From: Arthrobacter sp. SLBN-100
GTDB lineage: Bacteria > Actinomycetota > Actinomycetes > Actinomycetales > Micrococcaceae
Length of the DNA: 64,000 nucleotides
Direction: 5' to 3'
Assembly (NCBI RefSeq): GCF_006715305.1
Contig: NZ_VFMY01000001.1
Location: 2,232,001-2,296,000 of the forward strand
In this document: one piece after another, positions 14,691 through 21,070 of the stretch
Position numbering within the stretch: position 1 is the stretch's first letter
How the letters are laid out: each line of letters starts with the position of its first letter
Notes under the pieces: model-generated
What the model saw: only the letters and a program-made list of their open reading frames with translations
Database searches by the model: none
Told to the model about the DNA's origin: nothing
Position numbers and translations under genes: made by a program

Positions 14691-14948
14691 TCAGGCCGCG
14701 GCAGGGTAGCTGGACAGGATGTAGTCAGCCGCTGCCGGGCCCACCATCCGGAGCCTGGTGTCGCTGAGGTCCACGCCGGCCCTATGCATTGCGGCGCGGA
14801 ACGCGACGTCCGGCTTGGCTTCCATACCTCCGAGCAGGCACCAACTGACGTAAAGCCCATAAAGGCAATCGGCAGACATGGGGCAGTCAGTATCGAATTC
14901 CGGGACGGTAGCTTCAGCAAGGAACTGTGAGAAGTGCGAGGCAGCCAT
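14691..14948 (-). CDS. Small protein, unknown function
   Basis: An 85-residue protein opening MAASHFSQFLAEATVPEFD, with two cysteines in DTDCPMSADCLYGLYVSWC and a conserved-looking LRMVGPAAADYILSSYPAAA end. The ATG at 14948 has GAAAGAGAG upstream; a longer in-frame start at 15020 adds a basic lead with no Shine-Dalgarno. It is coupled to the 74-residue gene downstream. The family is not recognised. The pair sits between two GAF-ANTAR genes. Confidence 0.6.
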   Translation of the reverse strand: MAASHFSQFLAEATVPEFDTDCPMSADCLYGLYVSWCLLGGMEAKPDVAFRAAMHRAGVDLSDTRLRMVGPAAADYILSSYPAAA

Positions 14949-15132
14949 TTTGGCTCTCTTTCGCTGGTGTGCATCTTTCCGCCGTGTTGCTACAGCGGTC
15001 ACTCCTGAAAGGCCCTGCACATGGCCCGGAGGGGTAGGCCGCCAATTACGTGACGCCTACCACTAAGAATTTACGCACTGGTGGTGCTTCTGTCCAATCT
15101 GATTAGCGAGACGCGCACCGAAGCCCATGGCA

Positions 15133-16017
15133 TTACTCGTCAAAGTGCGTGCGCAGGGCGGGGTCCGGCGACACTGATTCGATCACGCCCGCCGCCACAT
15201 CCCGCAGCTTGACGTTGCGGCTGTTGGAGGCCTTCCGCAAAATGTCCATAGCTGCGGCCTGGCTGCACCGGTTTTGAGCCATAATCACGCCGACGGCGAT
15301 GTCGATGGCCGTCCGCGACTTCATCGCAGCCTCCAGGTCCTCCTTCGCCTCCATCAACTGGACCAGGCGCAGTTCCAGCTTGAGGGTCTTGGCCGACTGC
15401 TCGCCGAACAATTCAGCACGGGCGATGTCAGTCGGCGAAAATCCGTGAGCTGCGGACGAATAGATATTCAAGGCAGCCGAGGAACCTGCGTCAAGTTCCA
15501 GGGGCACACCCAAGATAGAGCCCACACCGTAGGCTGCGACTGCCTGCGCGTACTCCGGCCAGCGCTGTTCATTGGCGACATCTGCCACGTAGATAGTTTT
15601 TCCGGTCCGGATGGCCGCGAGGCAGGGCCCATCGCCATAGGCGTACTGGAGTTCATCCATGACCCGCGCCCTGGTGCTGCTGGAGGCGACAGTGGTGGGG
15701 CGCTTCCGGCGCACCACCGTTACGTTGCAGTGAACCTCTCCCCCGGGTGGTGCCAGGAGGGAGGCTGAGAAAACCGCGAGTTCCTGGAAGAAGTCCTGGG
15801 CATCTGCAGTTTGCAGGACAAGGTCCTGCAAACGGGATACGACCCCGTCCTGAATTGCGGCGGCAACGGGCAAAGCGTCTGCTTTAGCGGGCAAAGAGGC
15901 TGTATTGGCTTGAGCGTCCACTGGATGTCCCTGAACTTGGGCGTCAACCGCAGCGGTTTCCCACGCGGCCTTTAGACGCCCACTTCCAAACGCTTCCCCC
16001 ACCCTACATCGAGTCGA
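15133..16017 (-). CDS. GAF-ANTAR domain protein 2
   Basis: A 294-residue member with a longer, Ala-rich N-terminus (residues 1-60, no domain). A helix DGVVSRLQDLVLQTADAQDF is followed by GAF (about 75-215) with VVRRKRPTTVASSSTRARVM and GDGPCLAAIRTG. ANTAR spans about 225-290: DLEAAMKSRTAIDIAVGVIM, RCSQAAAMDILRKASNSRNV and LRDVAAGVIESVS. It is closest by eye to GAF-ANTAR 1 and 6 (same LQDLVL/ASSSxxA and RTHFDE/DTYFDE ends). The start at 16017 is preferred; 16062 is possible. It is divergent from GAF-ANTAR 3 with about 143 bases between the starts. Confidence 0.9.
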   Translation of the reverse strand, partial: STRCRVGEAFGSGRLKAAWETAAVDAQVQGHPVDAQANTASLPAKADALPVAAAIQDGVVSRLQDLVLQTADAQDFFQELAVFSASLLAPPGGEVHCNVTVVRRKRPTTVASSSTRARVMDELQYAYGDGPCLAAIRTGKTIYVADVANEQRWPEYAQAVAAYGVGSILGVPLELDAGSSAALNIYSSAAHGFSPTDIARAELFGEQSAKTLKLELRLVQLMEAKEDLEAAMKSRTAIDIAVGVIMAQNRCSQAAAMDILRKASNSRNVKLRDVAAGVIESVSPDPALRTHFDE

Positions 16018-16072
16018 CATTCTTAGGACAAACCGCAGCGCCGGAACCCAGCGCGACGGCACCGGCAGGGGC

Positions 16073-16078
16073 TATGCT
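16073..16078 (+). promoter_or_regulatory. Candidate -10 (TATGCT) of GAF-ANTAR gene 3
   Basis: TATGCTGG at 16073-16080 matches TATGCTGG at 17459-17466 upstream of the paralogous GAF-ANTAR 4. Here it implies a leader of about 75 bases; for gene 4 it implies a leaderless start. The conserved octamer at two paralogous promoters is seen; promoter activity is inferred. Confidence 0.35.
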
Positions 16079-16160
16079 GGTAATGGATCAACAGAAATTC
16101 TCAGGTCCGGCCCAGCAGCGGGCGCCCCACAGCAATGTCCGCCGCAGAAGGTTGGCTACC

Positions 16161-16889
16161 ATGCCGCAGCAGCTCCCCCTGGATGAACTCACTCTCGCAA
16201 TGGCCCGCATCAATAACATGCTCCTGACCGAGGAGAAGGTGGACCGGGCCGTCCAATTGCTTGCCGAAGGCATTCGGGATGCCTTCCCCGCAAGCTCCGG
16301 CGCCGGAGTATCGCTCCTGGACGAAAAGGGCACCAGAACCAGCACCGGAGCCACCGATCCCGTTGTCCTGGAAGCCGACTCTGCCCAGTACGAACTCGGC
16401 CAAGGACCCTGCCTTACGGCGTGGGCTACCGAACGCACGGTAGTGATCCAGGACGTCTTCACCGATGACCGCTGGCCGTCGTGGTCGCTGGCCGTGAGGG
16501 ACCTTGCCATCCGGTCAGTCATCAGCGCACCGCTAATGGCCGGCAGGCGCTGCCTGGGGGCGTTGAAAATTTACTCGGCCCGGCCCGGGGCTTTTGACGC
16601 TGCCACCGCGCGGCCGCTGGAAAAACTTGTGGTTCCCGCGGCTACCCTTCTGGACAACATCCAAAGTTCTGATTCCCCGCTGCGCTTTACCCAGGTCCTG
16701 GCCTCTGCCCTGCACAGCCGGGATACCATCAACCGAGCCCAGGGCTTCCTGATGCGGTTGCATGGTTTGGACCAGGGCGAGGCCCTCAAGAAACTGGTGG
16801 AGCTGTCCAGGACCAGCAGGCAGTCGCTTCTCAGCGTCAGCACAGACATACTCACCGGGACGAAGAACATCTCCGATGACGGAACATGA
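16161..16889 (+). CDS. GAF-ANTAR domain protein 3
   Basis: A 242-residue protein starting MPQQLPLDELTLAMARINNM, a lead shared almost exactly with GAF-ANTAR 4 (MAQQLPLDELSTVIARIQG). GAF spans about residues 25-165, with GAGVSLLDEKG, the ELGQGPCLTAWATERTV motif and SVISAPLMAGRRCLGALKIY. ANTAR spans about 178-235: LASALHSRDTINRAQGFLMR and LKKLVELSRTSRQSLLSVST. The start at 16161 has AGAAGG upstream; the frame runs back to 16074. Its last 14 bases overlap the small helical gene that follows, so the two products are translationally coupled. Confidence 0.92.
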   Translation: MPQQLPLDELTLAMARINNMLLTEEKVDRAVQLLAEGIRDAFPASSGAGVSLLDEKGTRTSTGATDPVVLEADSAQYELGQGPCLTAWATERTVVIQDVFTDDRWPSWSLAVRDLAIRSVISAPLMAGRRCLGALKIYSARPGAFDAATARPLEKLVVPAATLLDNIQSSDSPLRFTQVLASALHSRDTINRAQGFLMRLHGLDQGEALKKLVELSRTSRQSLLSVSTDILTGTKNISDDGT

Positions 16890-17166
16890 CACGAGCGGCA
16901 CCGATCCCTCGGCTGGACTCGAGCAGGAACAAAGCCGGCTCCTGCGCAAAGCCCTGCTGCGCTCCCGCCTGAAGCATGGGGATCTCTGGTTGCGCTACTT
17001 CAGCATCGGAGGCAACGTGGGTGAGTACGAAGTGGATGCCTACATTCAGTCACTGCTGTCCCTGCCCCCAAGTCAACGTGACCTGCTGGCCCACGCAGCA
17101 AATGAACTCATCGACGAACTTCCACCACTGCCCCGCGCACCGTACCTGGAAGACCTCACCAAGTAA
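16876..17166 (+). CDS. Small helical protein partnered with GAF-ANTAR 3 (LWxxYF family, copy A)
   Basis: A 96-residue acidic soluble protein. After a variable lead, residues 37-91 carry the family core: LWLRYFSIGGNVGEYEVDAY, LLSLPPSQRDLLAHAANELI and a PRAPY tail. Predicted structure is three or four helices. The ATG lies inside the end of the GAF-ANTAR 3 frame (14-base overlap). Copies B (18200) and C (19434) occupy the same place after GAF-ANTAR 4 and 5. I do not know a function. The strict pairing suggests a partner, inhibitor or adaptor of the GAF-ANTAR protein (inference). Confidence 0.8.
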   Translation: MTEHDTSGTDPSAGLEQEQSRLLRKALLRSRLKHGDLWLRYFSIGGNVGEYEVDAYIQSLLSLPPSQRDLLAHAANELIDELPPLPRAPYLEDLTK

Positions 17167-17387
17167 GAAGGAGCCCGTGTCTTGCACTCGCGCTGAGGCT
17201 CAGCAGCGCCATGCTCGCCTCCGTCATAGAAGAGAGCTCTTTCACACTGTCCTCCCCGCAGGCACTGGCCCCGGAAGACGTCTACCCGGTGCGCCCAACA
17301 ACTTCTCCCTGCGCTTCACAGTCTCCGGGAGCCAGCCGCATCCCAGCCCGGAGCCGGGTGCCTGAACGTGCGCGCCCGGGGATGCTG

Positions 17388-17445
17388 CCCGCCGTCGTAA
17401 TCCCTCCATTCAGGCAGACTCCCTGGGTGCCGGAGGGACGGCGGG
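17388..17445. terminator. Bulged stem-loop, divergent GACGGCGGG-family copy
   Basis: CCCGCCGT(17388-17395), six extra bases, CCCTCC pair with GGAGGG-ACGGCGGG (17432-17445), giving a 14-bp stem with one bulge. It uses the core of the dispersed palindrome family and sits between cassette 1 and the promoter of cassette 2, so it probably ends the first transcript. Confidence 0.5.
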
Positions 17446-17458
17446 AAGGCCATGGCTC

Positions 17459-17470
17459 TATGCTGGAACT
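17459..17470 (+). promoter_or_regulatory. Candidate leaderless promoter of GAF-ANTAR gene 4
   Basis: TATGCT (17459-17464) is followed by GGAACT and the ATG at 17471. The six-base distance suggests transcription starts at the ATG. GGAACT could instead serve as a weak Shine-Dalgarno, but it touches the start codon, too close for normal use. Confidence 0.35.
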
Positions 17471-18190
17471 ATGGCGCAGCAACTTCCCCTTGATGAGCTC
17501 AGCACTGTGATCGCTCGAATCCAGGGGTTGCTGCTCACGGAAGAAAAGGTGAACACGGCCGTCCGGCTCTTAGCGCGGGCGGCGAAGGAGTCGGTTCCGG
17601 GCACTATTGGAGCGGGGATTTCCCTCCTGGATGCCCGTGGACGCCGCATCAGCAGCGGTTACACGGACAGGATTGTGGCGCAGACCGACGCGAGGCAGTA
17701 CGAATGTGGCGAGGGCCCTTGCCTGACCGCCTGGGCCACGGAAAAGCCGGTTCTCCTTGCGGACATCCGGGAGGAGTCCCGGTGGCCGGATTGGCGCAGG
17801 GCCGTGCAGGGGCTGCCAGTGCGCTCGGTTGTGAGTGCTCCCCTCATCGCCGGCAAGGAGTCAATCGGCGCACTGAAGCTGTATGCCGCGGCCCCAAATA
17901 CTTTTGACGAATCCAGCACCACCCTGCTTCAACTTTTTGCGGCGCCCGCCGCCACGCTGCTCTCGCACATCCAGGCCAGCGAGGCACCGCACAAAATGAC
18001 CGAGGGCCTGCAGACGTCCTTGCACAGCCGTGACCTTGTGAACCGTGCGTGCGGTGTGCTGATGGAGCGCCTCGGGCTTAGCCACGAAGCGGCCCTGCGC
18101 CTGTTGATCAGGCAGGCCCGGGACGGGAACACAGCGTTGCAGGATATCAGCGAGAGCGTCCTGGCCGGGACGCCGGCATCCGGGTCGTAG
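17471..18190 (+). CDS. GAF-ANTAR domain protein 4
   Basis: A 239-residue paralogue of GAF-ANTAR 3. The lead is MAQQLPLDELSTVIARIQG, GAF spans about residues 25-165 with GAGISLLDARGRRISSG, YECGEGPCLTAWATEKPVLL and RSVVSAPLIAGKESIGALKL, and ANTAR spans about 178-232 (LHSRDLVNRACGVLMERLGL and ALRLLIRQARDGNTALQDIS). It keeps the classical GVLM of the ANTAR helix, which GAF-ANTAR 3 has as GFLM. It is followed after nine bases by small helical copy B. The 3+A and 4+B cassettes look like a tandem duplication with later divergence. Confidence 0.92.
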   Translation: MAQQLPLDELSTVIARIQGLLLTEEKVNTAVRLLARAAKESVPGTIGAGISLLDARGRRISSGYTDRIVAQTDARQYECGEGPCLTAWATEKPVLLADIREESRWPDWRRAVQGLPVRSVVSAPLIAGKESIGALKLYAAAPNTFDESSTTLLQLFAAPAATLLSHIQASEAPHKMTEGLQTSLHSRDLVNRACGVLMERLGLSHEAALRLLIRQARDGNTALQDISESVLAGTPASGS

Positions 18191-18199
18191 GAAGCGCCC

Positions 18200-18538
18200 A
18201 TGGGTTTTGATCCTAACGAACCGGAACAACGGCGCAGGCTGCGTTCAGCAATGAGGGCCGCCGGCATATCCGTATCCGAGCTGTGGCTGAAATATTTCGG
18301 CATGTCCGGAGACGCCGGCGAATACGAGGTGGAGGCATACCTGCAGGGGCTGCTGTCGCTGCCACCGGTACAGCGTGACCTGCTCGCGTTGGCGGCCAAT
18401 GAGCTGATAGACGACCTCCCCCGGCCCCGCGCACCCTACTCTGACGATTTCGACGGCGGCCCAGGTCCCGGTTCCGGCCCCACCCCGTCGGAGATCCTGG
18501 AAGATGGCACGGGGCGGCAACCGGAGCCGGACGAGTAG
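18200..18538 (+). CDS. Small helical protein partnered with GAF-ANTAR 4 (LWxxYF family, copy B)
   Basis: A 112-residue protein. The core at residues 27-80 is LWLKYFGMSGDAGEYEVEAY, LLSLPPVQRDLLALAANELI and PRAPY, nearly the same as copy A. The C-terminus adds a Gly/Pro-rich acidic tail (GGPGPGSGPTPSE) that copies A and C lack. GGAAG ends seven bases before the ATG. The nine-base gap from GAF-ANTAR 4 indicates co-transcription. The function is unknown. Confidence 0.8.
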   Translation: MGFDPNEPEQRRRLRSAMRAAGISVSELWLKYFGMSGDAGEYEVEAYLQGLLSLPPVQRDLLALAANELIDDLPRPRAPYSDDFDGGPGPGSGPTPSEILEDGTGRQPEPDE

Positions 18539-18705
18539 ATCGAAGGGCCGGGCATATCAATAGGTCCGGCACCGGCGTAGTGTCGGTAGTAGGAGATTTC
18601 GGGATACCAACAGATCCAGAGGTTGAATGATCGGGTTCACCGCGTAGAGAGCGGAGGCCGCCAGCCAGGGGCATTGCCCACGGCATACCCAGGGATCGAG
18701 GGCCA

Positions 18706-19431
18706 ATGGCCCAGGACAGCAGACTTACCACTTCGGACCGGATGCAGGATTTGCTCCTCGAAAGTCCCGGCTTCCCTGAGTTCCTCCTGGGTTTGGCCAC
18801 TATCTCCGCCTCATTGCTGGGCTCCGACGGCCCGATCACCTGCACCATCACCGTGGAGCGTGAGGGAGGCCTTGCAACGGTTGCCAGCAGCAGCGAGGCG
18901 GGGCGGCGGCTGGATGAAACGCAGTACGCTTTCGACGATGGCCCATGCCTGACTGCTGCACGGCAGCAGCGCCTGGTGTTGATTGCGGACCTGAAAAGCG
19001 ACGAACGCTGGAGCGACTATCTGGAAATGGCACTCCGGGAAGGCGTGCGCTCAGTATTGGCTGTTCCCATCCCCACAGACCCCTTGTCGCATGCCGGACT
19101 GAACTGCTATGCAAGCACCGTGGGCGCCTTCACGAAGGAGACCGTGGGGCTTCTCGAACAGCACGCGGCAGCCATGTCCCGGGTACTCCGGATTGCCCTG
19201 CGGCTGCACGGGTCAGAGTTTCATCCCGAGCACCTCCACGCCGCGCTGAAGTCACGGTCGGTGGTGGACGCGGCCGTGTCCCTGATCATGCTCCAGCAGC
19301 GCGGCGGACGGGAAGGCGCCCTGGAGATTCTTCAACTGGGCGCCAAGTCCGCTAACCGCCGGATGCAGGACATCGCCACTGACATTGTCCGCGGAGCCGG
19401 AGTCCCCGGAACCCAAGGAAACGGAGGGTAG
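18706..19431 (+). CDS. GAF-ANTAR domain protein 5 (divergent ANTAR)
   Basis: A 241-residue protein. GAF spans about residues 15-165, with GPITCTITVEREGGLATVAS, FDDGPCLTAARQQRLVLIAD and SVLAVPIPTDPLSHAGLNCY. The C-terminal region LHAALKSRSVVDAAVSLIML, REGALEILQLGAKSANRRMQ and DIATDIV aligns with ANTAR, but the usual GV(L/I)M is SLIM and the segment after it is shorter, so RNA binding may be altered. The start at 18706 has GAGGG upstream. It is followed after two bases by small helical copy C, whose GGAGG site overlaps this gene's stop. Confidence 0.88.
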   Translation: MAQDSRLTTSDRMQDLLLESPGFPEFLLGLATISASLLGSDGPITCTITVEREGGLATVASSSEAGRRLDETQYAFDDGPCLTAARQQRLVLIADLKSDERWSDYLEMALREGVRSVLAVPIPTDPLSHAGLNCYASTVGAFTKETVGLLEQHAAAMSRVLRIALRLHGSEFHPEHLHAALKSRSVVDAAVSLIMLQQRGGREGALEILQLGAKSANRRMQDIATDIVRGAGVPGTQGNGG

Positions 19432-19433
19432 GA

Positions 19434-19685
19434 ATGTATCCCTATGGGACCGAAGGTCCGGAACCGCCGGACCCGGCCGCCGAAGAACGGCGGGGCACCG
19501 CGGAGCGCTTCCGCAAGGCAGACCTTCCGCTGGGCCAATTATGGACGTACTACTACGGGCTCGGCGGCGGAATTGACGAGCTGTCCCTGGATGCCTATCT
19601 CAATGAGGCACTTGACATCCCGGCCGGGCAAGTCGCGTTGATCGCCATGGCCATGACGGAACTAATGGAAGGCGAATCACTATGA
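19434..19685 (+). CDS. Small helical protein partnered with GAF-ANTAR 5 (LWxxYF family, copy C)
   Basis: An 83-residue, more divergent family member: a Pro/Glu-rich lead, then LWTYYYGLGGGIDELSLDAY, EALDIPAGQVALIAMAMTEL and a short end without PRAPY. It preserves LW, the aromatic pair, GG, E-L/Y, AY, the IP/LP turn and the final E-L/I. GGAGGG lies five to ten bases before the ATG. Its stop overlaps the ATG of GAF-ANTAR 6 (ATGA), so copy C links two GAF-ANTAR genes in one transcript. Confidence 0.78.
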   Translation: MYPYGTEGPEPPDPAAEERRGTAERFRKADLPLGQLWTYYYGLGGGIDELSLDAYLNEALDIPAGQVALIAMAMTELMEGESL

Positions 19686-20452
19686 CGAACCTGGAGCCCG
19701 GCGCCGGGAGCTTTAGCGCCCTGCCGCAGGCGCCCGCGGACATGGAGAAGCAGCTGCAGGAACTGGTCCTGGACAGCAAGGATGTACACAGCTTCCTTAC
19801 CGATCTGGCAGTGCTGGCCTCCGCCAAATTGTCTTCCCCGGGCAACAGGATCCATACCGGCATCACCGTCATACGGCGCAAGAGGCCCGAAGCCCTGGCC
19901 AGCAGCAGCGCAACGGCCAGAGCCTTGGACGAGATGCAGAACGGGTTCGGTGACGGCCCGTGCCTGACAGCTCTTCGGAACGGAACCACTCTCCTGGTTC
20001 CTGACCTGGCCTACGAGCGACGCTGGGCTCCCTACGTGCAGGCCGCCCGAGAGAATGGTGTCTCATCTATCCTTGCTGTCCCGATGGGCCTGGCCGGCGA
20101 GGCTGAAGCCGTCATGAACCTGTACTCCGGCTGCAGCAACGGATTCATGCCCGAGGACATCTCCATCGCGGAAGCGTTCGCCAGCCAAGCCGCAAGTTCG
20201 CTGCGGCTGGTCCTTCGCATCGCCCAGTTGAGTGAGGCCAGAAACGACCTCGCAATAGCCATGCAGTCCCGCACCGTGATCGACATGGCCATCGGAGCCG
20301 TCATGGCCGAGAACAGGTGCACACGGGATACGGCCTTCAAGATCCTCACCAAGGCCTCGAGCTCCCGCAATATCAAGCTGCGGGAAGTGGCAGCTGCAGT
20401 GATCATGTCCATTTCGGGTGAGAAGCAGATCGACACCTACTTCGACGAATAG
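19682..20452 (+). CDS. GAF-ANTAR domain protein 6
   Basis: A 256-residue protein. A helix (MEKQLQELVLDSKDVHSFLT) precedes GAF (about residues 40-180) with VIRRKRPEALASSSATARAL, GDGPCLTALRNGTTLLVPDL and SILAVPMGLAG. ANTAR spans about 192-250: DLAIAMQSRTVIDMAIGAVM, AENRCTRDTAFKILTKASSS and IKLREVAAAVIMSIS, ending DTYFDE. By eye it is closer to the leftward proteins 1 and 2 than to 3, 4 and 5. The ATGA overlap with copy C shows translational coupling. It has no small partner after it; 310 bases with remnants follow. Confidence 0.92.
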   Translation: MTNLEPGAGSFSALPQAPADMEKQLQELVLDSKDVHSFLTDLAVLASAKLSSPGNRIHTGITVIRRKRPEALASSSATARALDEMQNGFGDGPCLTALRNGTTLLVPDLAYERRWAPYVQAARENGVSSILAVPMGLAGEAEAVMNLYSGCSNGFMPEDISIAEAFASQAASSLRLVLRIAQLSEARNDLAIAMQSRTVIDMAIGAVMAENRCTRDTAFKILTKASSSRNIKLREVAAAVIMSISGEKQIDTYFDE

Positions 20453-20762
20453 ACCCGCGGCGGGCGCGGCCGCGCTTGCAGGCGTGATGAGACTCACCTG
20501 CAACAATGCCTTTTTCGGTTGTGGCCCTTCGCCCGCTCTGGGCATGATGGAAAAGCAGGGTTGCCGCCACTGGGCTCAGGCTGCAGGCGGCTTGGTGTGC
20601 TTGGTCACATCACCCGCGCGCCGGTTGCGAATCACAAAAGCAACCTGCACCATGGGAGTACGGGAATGCGCTTTCCCAGCTGCAGTCCGTCCTCACCGAC
20701 GAGGACACGGCCCGGGCAATGAAGACTCCGGACCGCCAACCGCATGAAATGGAAGTTGAATA
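20453..20762 (+). other. 310-base gap with an ORF remnant
   Basis: GCGCGGCCGCGC (20464-20475) just after the GAF-ANTAR 6 stop may end that transcript. From 20548 a frame stays open to a TAA at 20761-20763 and ends EYGNALSQLQSVLTDEDTAR followed by AMKTPDRQPHEMEVE. This has the composition of a real protein C-terminus but has no plausible start codon. Its TAA overlaps the ATG of the 65-residue gene by one base. It is either a decayed gene or one with a non-standard start. Confidence 0.4.
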
Positions 20763-20960
20763 ATGACGTTCGATGCCAATGATTCCGTGACCCTCAAGAT
20801 CTGGGACCGGTCAGCCCTCCACCACACGCTTGACGCCGCGGTGAGTGACCTCTCGGCCCGCCACAACACCACCTCGTGCCGCATTGCCGTCACTTGCAGC
20901 GGACCCAACACGTTCACGTTGAGCGTCCGCGGCGAGGACCGCGCCCTGGTCTCCGCCTGA
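20763..20960 (+). CDS. Small protein, unknown function
   Basis: A 65-residue soluble protein (MTFDANDSVTLKIWDRSALH ... TFTLSVRGEDRALVSA) with a probable beta-alpha-beta pattern. GGAAG precedes the ATG by eight bases, and TAATG overlap joins it to the upstream open frame. I do not recognise the family. It closes the GAF-ANTAR region and is convergent with trxB across a strong terminator. Confidence 0.55.
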   Translation: MTFDANDSVTLKIWDRSALHHTLDAAVSDLSARHNTTSCRIAVTCSGPNTFTLSVRGEDRALVSA

Positions 20961-20978
20961 CTTTCAAAAAGCAAAACA

Positions 20979-21015
20979 GCAGTGGACGACGGCGGTAGCC
21001 GCCGTCGTCCACTGC
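20979..21015. terminator. Palindromic terminator, GACGGCGG family copy 2
   Basis: Perfect 17-bp arms GCAGTGGACGACGGCGG (20979-20995) and its complement (20999-21015) with loop TAG. It lies between convergent genes and so would stop transcription from both sides. Confidence 0.75.
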
Positions 21016-21070
21016 CGTTAGTGCCACATCCCCGGCCCAACGATCCCCGCCCCAACGAGAGGCGCGGCGG

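Larger units (their letters stand above)
17167..17470 (+). other. 304-base gap with hairpins, no convincing gene
   Basis: No start-stop frame here has coding character clearly above shadow level. Visible structures are a small hairpin GCTGAGGCTCAGC just after the copy A stop (about 17191), an inverted repeat CTCCGGG/CCCGGAG (17323-17329 and 17347-17353), and a large stem at 17388-17445. The segment separates the first GAF-ANTAR/small-protein cassette from the second and ends in the -10-like TATGCT. Confidence 0.5.

Noticed and set aside
16018..16160. Possible ANTAR target hairpin (GCCC-AGCAGC-GGGC) before GAF-ANTAR 3
   Set aside because: The six-base loop has A at position 1 but not the required G at position 4, and no second hexaloop hairpin follows. 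A covariance search would be needed.
20478..20503. Hexaloop hairpin GTGA-TGAGAC-TCAC after GAF-ANTAR 6
   Set aside because: The loop has G4 but T instead of A at position 1, and it is single, so it does not meet the dual-hexaloop ANTAR target pattern.
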